Shown piece by piece: positions 57,511-64,000 of a stretch of 64,000 bases of DNA. Source of the stretch: Ehretia macrophylla. Its lineage: Eukaryota > Streptophyta > Magnoliopsida > Boraginales > Ehretiaceae. The translations under genes and the position numbers were made by a program. The notes under the pieces were generated by a model. It did not search any database, was not told the DNA's origin, and saw only the letters and a program-made list of their open reading frames with translations. The stretch lies in contig CM075764.1 in the NCBI GenBank assembly GCA_037974665.1, positions 84,095,825-84,159,824 of the forward strand, read 5' to 3'. Positions within the stretch are counted from its first letter, which is position 1; the number at the start of each line of letters is the position of its first letter.

Positions 57511-59979
57511 AACTTAGTCTTGCTTTGACCTTTTGTTGACTTCCATTTTAATATAAATACTCCAAAAATATCCAAAAATAGCCAAAAATCTCTTCTTCTT
57601 GTCCCAAAACCGAAATTCAAAGGGTCTTTAATGAATAGTGCATTTTGTGGTATTTTGGCTCTTTGGAGGTGTTAGAGAAGGCGTTTGGAGCCACACTTGT
57701 AGATTCTGACTCCTCTTACCTAGCTCTACAAGTCTACTGATCGTTTTCGCATTTCGGAACAAAAAAATTTTGAGGGCCTTTTCATAAAATGATTTTTAAA
57801 TGGAATTGTAGAGCATATAATTGATTGTTTGTATTTTATATATGCTATTACATGTTTATGACACCTAGTAGATAAATTTTTAATGGTATTTGAATTAATT
57901 TTATTTTTGGATGAATAGTAAATACCTAGTTGATTTAATTGAATTGTTGGAGTATTGTTATAAATGCTAGAATTGATTGGCTTGTTGTTGTAGAATATGC
58001 ATTGGGGGTCTAGAAGTGTGAAAAAATTGTTGTTAGCTTGATTGGATGAAGTTCGGTTTGAGATGGCCAAAATTATGCTTGGGCCATGGGGTGTGTTTGG
58101 CCATGGTTTAGGCTTCGTTTTGATTGCCAATGTGTTGTTCTAAGTGTTGATAGATTGGTTGAATTGCTACGTGATTGGTTGAGGGTTAATTGTATGTGGT
58201 AGTTTGGGGGTCATTGAATGAAGTTTGGAATTTTGATTACTTTAAGTGTTGAAAAGGTGTCATAAGTATTAGAATGACAAGATTAACGCTTAGAATTTCT
58301 AGCTAATCAAGTAGTTGGAAATGTATATGAAACTTAATTAATGCAAGAGTTGAAGATCAAGTACTTGTATAATGGCTGAATGAAATATAGAATATGTAAT
58401 ATTGCCTTAGATATACCTAACATAGCTTATGAACAAGAATTCAAGAAGCATTTCACGTGTGCTTGTGTGTGTGTGTGTTCGGGCCTATGGTCCCTTTCCC
58501 CTACCCCTTGTGTTTTATACTAATTGCTTGTATATATGGTATAGTTAGAGCATGTAAAATGTAGTAGTGTAGGTTGGAACCTAATTCTTTGGTGTTAAGT
58601 GAAGTTTAGGTTGGGGAAGAATGTGTTAACTTGCAAATTATATGTAAAGTCTTGCCATTTAGAGAATCCAAAATGTTTTATATCATGTTTCATGAGTGTA
58701 GTTTAAAGTAATACATGTTTAGAGTTCTTATATCATGTTACTTGTGCTATCGTATGATTAGTTGTATTTAAAATATGACTATTGCACGTATGTTAACTTG
58801 TTTTAAAGTGGATGTGTTGTCTTGAAGTTAAACGAAGTTATTGTATTTAGGTAGGGGTCATGAATGGTAATTGACGGAGATTTGGGCAATTGGAGGGGAT
58901 TCTTGGCTTTCTAGAGGTGAGGGATCATTTCTATATGCATTTTAAGTGATTTATTTTGCTATATAACCTTATGCTATATTGTAGTAGTGTTCTAATGCTC
59001 ATGAAGTAAACATCTTACATGTTATTGTTAGTTGGAGCATATGTCTTGTAACTATGAGTAGTTGGGTGGATTAGGTGTTTGCGAAATGGCTTGAGTGAAA
59101 TATAGAAGATATATAGGCTACATAATGCTATCTGGAGAACCAAGTTGCGTTGTAGAGATACGTGCATGCTAATGCTAACTATCAAGAGTATTTGCAAGTC
59201 ATATGAACTATAGAATGTCTTCAGAGCATGTCATTTAGCTTTAATGTGTAGTAGCGCATGTTTAGCAAACTTAAAGCATGTTATCTAATGTAAAGTAATG
59301 CAGAGCATGTTTATGAATCATAGAGCATTCTAATGTAAGGTGCATGAGAGTGGCCTACTTTGTTACTTCTCACTTATATGTTATTATATGTTCATGATTA
59401 ATGTGTTATATGTCATATCATCAAGTAACCCAAGCGAACTAACAAGCTAACAAGCATAAATATAGCGAAGGTTGTAACCTTAAACGTCCACATGGAAAAG
59501 GTTGGCATCCATGTGGAAGGAAGCTTGCATGGAAAAGGTTGGCGTCGATGTAGGTTAGCGAAAAAGCCCATATGGAAAAGGTTAGCGTCCAGGTGGGAGA
59601 AAGCCAGCATGAAAAAGGTTGGCGTCCATGTAGGTTCGTGAAGAGGTTCACATGGAAAATGTTGGCGACTATGTGGGCTCGCTAGCGATATCCTTTTTAA
59701 ACGTGTTTAGTTACCGTTAATGTTATAGTACTTTCAAGTTTATCATATTAGCTTTGTATTCCAAGTTTATTTTATATAGCATTGTTCATGCTTAATGTTA
59801 TATCATTTTCAACCTATTGTATAATGTATAATCTCGCATTTTTAGATGTTATGACCTATGTTATAACGCCTTCAAGTATTTCATGTTAAACGTTGTATTC
59901 TCAAGTTCTTATAAAGTGTTTGACTTTGAATGTCTTATATGTATTGCACAAAACCATTTTGGAAAACCATCCCCATCTA
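57511..59979 (+). repeat. LARD-like 3' LTR, second segment, 3' truncated
   Basis: The LTR resumes after the AACTT duplication. It contains about 540 bases missing from the 5' LTR, then matches 39950-40557 and 52003-52880. A tandem array at 59486-59690 is single-copy in the other LTR. It stops at 'ccccatcta', where copia LTR sequence resumes. Confidence 0.75.
59486..59690. repeat. Tandem repeat of ~50-base units inside the LARD-like 3' LTR
   Basis: 'catggaaaaggttggcgtcc' variants recur at about 59489, 59527, 59570, 59609 and 59650, alternating with 'atgtaggttagcgaaaaagc' variants. The 5' LTR has only one copy at 52560-52590. Confidence 0.8.
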
Positions 59980-61008
59980 AGTGGTCGTAGACAAAGGCCA
60001 TACTTAGTATGATGAGCTTCTGCATTCAACAGTAAACATCTTGGAATGCAGCAATGACTTTTTATTGGAATAAGTCAGGTTGAAATGCCTAAATATGTTA
60101 TGGGGTTAGCAGGGGCATTTTGTTCTTTTCAGTTGCCAAGTTGTTTATGTCTTTTGATCCCTCTACTAGCCTATTTCCTTTTGGATGTAAGTTATAGTTT
60201 CCCACATGCTTATTGTATTTAGCGTTGCTAATTAAAGTGTCCAATTACAACTTAGTATCCTATTTGAGAATATTTTCTATTTTAGATTAGTTGTGGATAA
60301 TGTGAAAACTAGGAATTAATTAATTAGCAAAATAATACATGGATTTAAGCACTTAGGCCGAGGTTGGCGCCTAGCCCATCTAGGCTAGGTCCACACGTGT
60401 AAATGAGGGAAGATGGAAGAATTAGTAGTTTAATTTGTTATGCTATTGGGCTAGCCAAGTCCAAAGGTGTATAGGATTGGCTTATGGGCTAAGAATCCAA
60501 ATCCTAATTTAGCTTGGATTAACTACTAAGGCTATTCCATATCTATAAATAGAGCTCTTCCTTTACCTCTACAATTGCACCTCTCTCATACGAGAAAAAG
60601 GAAGAAGTAAAACGCTATCTCTCTCAAGATCACACATGTAGTGGAAAATAAAATGGGAGGAATTCCACCATTCGTCATCATCCAAGAGAAGGAAGAAGGT
60701 CATAGAGGAGAAGATCAAAAGTTTCTTCAAGGCTTCTAGGCGTATAGATCTTCAAGTTGCAAAAATGTGATCAAGTTTTGTGTTTTTTGTTAAGATTCTT
60801 AAGTTAACGAATCTAGGTAACAAAACTATCCCTTGCTAGAATTTATTCTTAATAAATTGTTTATACACATGTTCTCAGTGTTCTTGCAATAGTTCATCTT
60901 AGAACTTGTGGTTTGATCCTAGATTAACATGCTATCATGTTTTTCGATGCGTTTATATGCTTTAAATTTTTAAAATACTATAGTATATCTAGGTAGCATG
61001 CACCTTCA
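59980..61008 (+). repeat. Copia 3' LTR, second segment
   Basis: From 'gtggtcgtagacaaaggcc' it matches 26752 onward in the 5' LTR and ends CATGCACCTTCA at 61008. Sequence equivalent to 26009-26750 is missing. It retains the normal core promoter (TATAAATA at 60544-60551) that the 5' LTR has lost. Confidence 0.85.
60544..60551 (+). promoter_or_regulatory. TATA box in the copia 3' LTR
   Basis: TATAAATA followed by 'gagctcttcctttacctc' and 'acaattgcacc', the usual plant copia transcription-start context. Confidence 0.6.
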
Positions 61009-61887
61009 ACTACTGTGTGTGTGTGGGTTGTATAAGCTGCATATATAATTCATAATGGTATTGTCCAGTACTTAGGGATTACATGTAAATGAAGTATATG
61101 TATGTGCATGAGTTATGTTTTTTAATTGTGAAAGAGAAAGAGAAAAGAGAACCTTATGATGTACTATAATAGTTTATTAGGCACATGAAAGAAGATAAAA
61201 ACAGAATAGATGTTGATGGACCAACTTATATGTAGTAACTAAGCAAACATGAGATAACTGTTTTGGTTATATATGTAATGTTTGGTTAATTAGTGCTAAT
61301 ATGGTAGGTGTACATTTTATACTTCAGGATCTCAATTAAATTGGTTATTTTGCATAACCAAGTTAGCTTGAGGGTGTATTTTAGAGCAAAGAACTATAAT
61401 ATTGATATCGATAAGCTATGGTAAGTTGAACAACCCTCTTACTCCTAGATCCCCTTTGGTTCTTTCCCTATTAATTTAGTTAAACATTTCATATTCTATA
61501 ATTTGTTGAACCCATTCCAATCCTCTTGTCATTTAGAATCTTCTATTTCATTTACAATGAATAGTTGTGGTACTTTGGTGTTGATCATGTTGAGATTTGA
61601 TAAGTTGTTATATTAACTACTATGTGGGAGATGATTCACCATATGGAGGTGTGGGACCGCAGGTGACCATTGTGTGCCCTTGGTAGTAGGAAATGATTCA
61701 CCATGAGAAGATGAGGCTAATACTGGGCCTTTCGATAAGTGGTATGAAAGATATATATGTATTGCAGCTCTAGGCGATATTTATGTGTTTAAGACAGTGA
61801 GCTGCTTGTATTGTGGAATTTCAGATAAGCATGTGTGATACTTTAGTATAAGCTTGTGTAAGACTTCAGTATAAATGAATTATGAGA
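61009..61887 (+). repeat. Gypsy 3' LTR, second segment
   Basis: Begins with the right target copy ACTAC (61009-61013), then 'tgtgtgtgtgtgggttgtat', matching 18483 onward. It is cut at 61887 by the next LTR. Confidence 0.8.
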
Positions 61888-63412
61888 TGTTAGCCTAAAG
61901 GCTTTAAATCCTATATTTTGATGATAACTAAATGTTGATTATAAAATTGATCTATTGACTAATCATATCTTGTAATGATTTTATTGTTTGAGAATTAGTC
62001 AAAGGTTGAAGGATATTCAACATATTAAGTAAGCTCATAAGGATTGGAGTAATGCTCATGGAAAGTAATGATCAAGCAAAAGGCATCCTCCAACAAGAAG
62101 ATCAAAGTACTTTAATGGTCAAGATCTATGAAGATTCAAGATGTGATCACCCTAGCTAAGATCTTGTCCTAAAGAAGGAAGATTGAAGAGATGATAAAAG
62201 CACTTCATGAATATCAATGTTATACAAGCTCAAGAGCAAGTTCATGAAGAGTGATATTGATCAAGCTCAAATGATCTAATCATGAAGATAAAATGAAGAG
62301 CTCACATGATCAAGCTCAAGTGTCATTTTGTCAAGATCTTTACAAAGCTCAAGTTGTAAAGATTCAAGTAAAGATCTTTGTAGATGAAGATGGAGTTATA
62401 AGGATGGAGACGGAAGTTATAAGGGGTACCGGTTGGGACTTGACTGGGGTTTTGGGTCTTGCAAATGGTATATGCTCAACAATGATTCTGAAATATTGTT
62501 TTGAAATATTTGAAAAATGTTTTACAAAAAGTATTCAAAAGAAACACCTTTTAAAACCCAACCTTGGCAGTTTTGGTTCCACCGGACGACCCCATGGCAA
62601 CCGGTCGACCGGCGGCCAAAGGGTCGTCCGCCCGAGGCCTGTTTACCGGACAAGGGTCTCTCGACCGGTCGACCGGCGAACAGGGGTTGACCGGTCGGGT
62701 CAAAATGCTGATTCAAAATATAGTTGTTTGTGAACGTTGGGAACATTAATTACACCATTTTTTCAGCTCTATTAAGTACTCTCAACTGCAAAATTTGAAG
62801 GTATTGGTTCAAAGCAATTACTCTTGAGTTCTTTCATTAATCTTATCTTTGAATCATCATTGAGCTATACTTGAGCAAGAAATTGTGAGCATTATTGTGA
62901 GAGACACATTCATTGTATTTATCAACCCTAAAAGAGGGCTTTTATTGTGAATCTCAATCACTTATCAAAAGAGAAAGTTGAACACTTTGAAAGGAAGGAT
63001 TTCCTTGTCAAAGGTATTGGAGTGAAAGCTTTGTATTGAGAAGGGTTTTTCTATTGTAAAAGCTTAAACTACCTTTGTAGTTGGTTTGTGGACTCACCAA
63101 CATTTGAAGAGCCACCATAGTGAAGATTGTTGAAATCCTAAGCGGGGAGCTTAGGTCGTGGATTAGGCGGGGGCCGAACCACGCTAAAATCGTGATTTGC
63201 AATCTCTTTCTCTCAACTCTCTCTTTGCATTATTTTCTGCACACCAAGTGTTTGATAAATTGCCTCACTCACATTTTATATTACTAAAGTGCATATCTAT
63301 TTAAGATTATTTTTGATTAATCATTGCTAGTATATTGACTAATCGAAAAAGTAGTATTATTGCCTATATAACCTAATTCACCCCCCCTCTTAGGTTTAGT
63401 TAAGGGACAACA
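61888..63412 (+). repeat. 5' LTR of the SIRE-like element
   Basis: Starts TGTTAGCCTAAAGGC and ends GGGACAACA. An internal CG-rich island (about 62570-62705) has repeated GGTCGACC-type palindromes. TATATAA is near 63366. The open frame at 62293-62733 crosses this island and is not recognised as a gene. Confidence 0.75.
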
Positions 63413-63414
63413 AG

Positions 63415-63427
63415 TGGTATCAAGAGC
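63415..63427 (+). other. Primer-binding site of the SIRE-like element
   Basis: TGGTATCAAGAGC, the Met-tRNA complement with one extra A. Confidence 0.7.
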
Positions 63428-63469
63428 TAGAGCTTTACATATAGCTTAACATCTAGTAAAGTCAAGATA

Positions 63470-64000
63470 ATGGCATATACTACTACATCCCCTCACATTG
63501 AAAGATATTCAATTGATAGACCTCCTTTGTTTACAGGAACCAATTTCATGAGGTGGAGGAATCATATGGCAACATATATTCAATCCGTGGACTACACATT
63601 GTGCCATATTGTTGAGCATGGGCCATACGAAGTTGAAGATGAGTCAACCAGGCAAAACATTGCCAAATTGATGAAAAATGTTCAAGCTATGCATATTATC
63701 TATTGTGTTTTAAATGATCAAGAGTTTGAACAAATTCGAGAATGTTCATCCGCCCATGAGATATGGAACCTCCTTGAAGAACTATATCAAGAGCAAAAAT
63801 GAGATAATATAGGAGAATCAAGAGAAGAAGAAAATGTTGCATGCTTCGTTATAATGGATGAAGAGGTAAACCTATCTTATGAATCTTATTGCTCCTCATC
63901 TAGTAACAATGATCATACAATGGATGATTTGGAGGAAGCCATTTCTAGTGTTCATTACGAACTAACATTTGCTATATCTAGAAATGTGAGCATTCTTGAA
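63470..64000 (+). pseudogene. SIRE-like copia gag, partial, with one stop and an apparent deletion
   Basis: Starts MAYTTTSPHIERYSID; RPPLFTGTNFMRWRNHMATY and YTLCHIVEHGPYEVE match the N-terminal gag domain of SIRE-type copia elements. A TGA at 63800-63802 is followed in the same frame by a region (CFVIMDEEVNLSYES, then MDDLEEAI) that in relatives lies well downstream, so the middle of gag appears deleted. It continues past the window end. Confidence 0.7.

Larger units (their letters stand above)
39009..59979 (+). mobile_element. Large LTR element without coding capacity (LARD-like), nested in the copia 3' LTR
   Basis: The LTRs begin TGTGGCACCCCAGACCTAG at 39009 and 54333. The 5' LTR ends GGGGCATTACA at 53448, before a primer site TGGTATAAGAGC (53451-53462). 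The interior is only about 880 bases, ending in a purine tract (54320-54332). Without inserts each LTR is about 3 kb. The 5' LTR hosts an Athila element (40558-52002), and the 3' LTR hosts a gypsy solo LTR (55268-57510). The 3' LTR is truncated at about 59979 by a deletion, so no right-hand target duplication exists. There are no gag or pol motifs, so any movement would have needed another element's proteins. Confidence 0.75.
25906..61008 (+). mobile_element. Ty1/copia retrotransposon nested in the gypsy 3' LTR
   Basis: The 5' LTR is 25906-27952. The Met-tRNA primer site is 27954-27966. Gag-pol runs 34995-38741 in copia order (integrase before RT), and the 3' LTR starts at 38905. The leader holds a LINE (28207-33511), and the 3' LTR is split by a large LTR element (39009-~59979) and ends at 61008. 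The target duplication is ATTGC on the left (25901-25905) and ACTAC on the right (61009-61013). The uninterrupted gypsy 5' LTR reads ACTGC at the equivalent place, so each copy differs by one transition. Confidence 0.85.
17863..61887 (+). mobile_element. Chromovirus-type (Tekay/Del-like) Ty3/gypsy retrotransposon, heavily nested
   Basis: The 5' LTR is 17863-20106 (TGTAACACCC...GGCGTGACA). A Met-tRNA primer site is at 20110-20122. Degenerate gag and pol run from 20256 to 25229, with a purine tract at about 25246-25263. The 3' LTR starts at 25264 (TGTAATACCC). It is split by the copia element (25906-61008), resumes at about 61009-61013, and is cut at 61887 by a SIRE-like element. Domain order is gag zinc knuckle, protease, RT, RNase H, integrase and chromodomain-like end. 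The left flank at 17858-17862 is GGTGG; the right flank is outside the window. Confidence 0.85.
61888..64000 (+). mobile_element. SIRE-like copia retrotransposon, 5' part (runs off the window)
   Basis: The 5' LTR is 61888-63412, the primer site is at 63415-63427, and gag starts at 63470. It inserted into the gypsy 3' LTR; the left flank is TGAGA (61883-61887). The rest of the element and its right duplication lie beyond the window. Confidence 0.75.

Noticed and set aside
59486-59690. CRISPR-like array (regular ~50-base repeats)
   Set aside because: Units are contiguous and diverged with no unique spacers, in a plant LTR.
62293-62733. 146-codon frame with Arg/Gly/Pro-rich end
   Set aside because: It is produced by reading through the CG-rich palindromic island of the SIRE-like LTR.
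1-64000. tRNA and rRNA genes
   Set aside because: No tRNA A/B box pair with a cloverleaf was noticed; the only tRNA-related matches are short primer-binding sites. No rRNA segment was seen. A tRNA scan was not possible.

Overview
This is nuclear DNA of a flowering plant, probably a eudicot; the species cannot be told from the sequence. It is AT-rich, with intron-containing genes whose splice sites look plant-like. It is packed with plant-type Ty1/copia and Ty3/gypsy retrotransposons, a plant LINE, a CACTA transposon, TRIM elements and fold-back repeats. Nothing bacterial or organellar was seen.

Only two host loci can be supported. At 1658-1834 (minus strand) lies the first coding exon of a gene whose N-terminus resembles an organelle transit peptide; a possible last exon is at 760-830. 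At 12804-13103 (minus strand) there is an intact 99-codon exon for a small conserved plant protein of unknown function, with a splice acceptor just upstream of its ATG, implying a 5'UTR intron.

From 2.6 to 17.7 kb the window holds smaller or decayed elements. These are a fold-back element with low-complexity core (2607-3809) and a CACTA remnant with its 3' terminus at 4141 and a ruined minus-strand transposase-like gene. The CACTA is broken by a copia solo LTR (6302-8167) and an Athila-like solo LTR (8328-~11140), and the latter is itself split by a copia solo LTR with a perfect TGAAT duplication (8980-10498). Two hairpins built of repeated ~30-base modules follow (11946-12440, 15030-15545), then an AT-rich tandem array, a G-rich tract, and two TRIM elements in opposite orientation (16280-16850 and 17070-17520).

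From 17.7 kb to the end the window is one stack of nested retroelements. A LINE fragment (17715-17862) was hit by a chromovirus-type gypsy element (5' LTR at 17863; 3' LTR split between 25264-25905 and 61009-61887). That 3' LTR received a copia element (25906-61008) and a SIRE-like copia element (61888 to beyond the window). The copia leader received a nearly full-length LINE (28207-33511), and the copia 3' LTR received a large non-coding LTR element (39009-~59979). The 5' LTR of the latter holds an Athila-type gypsy element (40558-52002), and its 3' LTR holds a gypsy solo LTR (55268-57510, perfect AACTT duplication).

Every retroelement gene is broken by stops and frameshifts, most of them explicable as C-to-T or G-to-A changes, and several catalytic aspartates have become asparagine. 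No new enzymatic or defence system was recognised. The observations most worth following are the large inverted duplication that replaced the core promoter of the copia 5' LTR, the modular hairpin repeats near the conserved gene, the deletion scars at nested junctions, and the palindrome-rich region upstream of the Athila TATA box.
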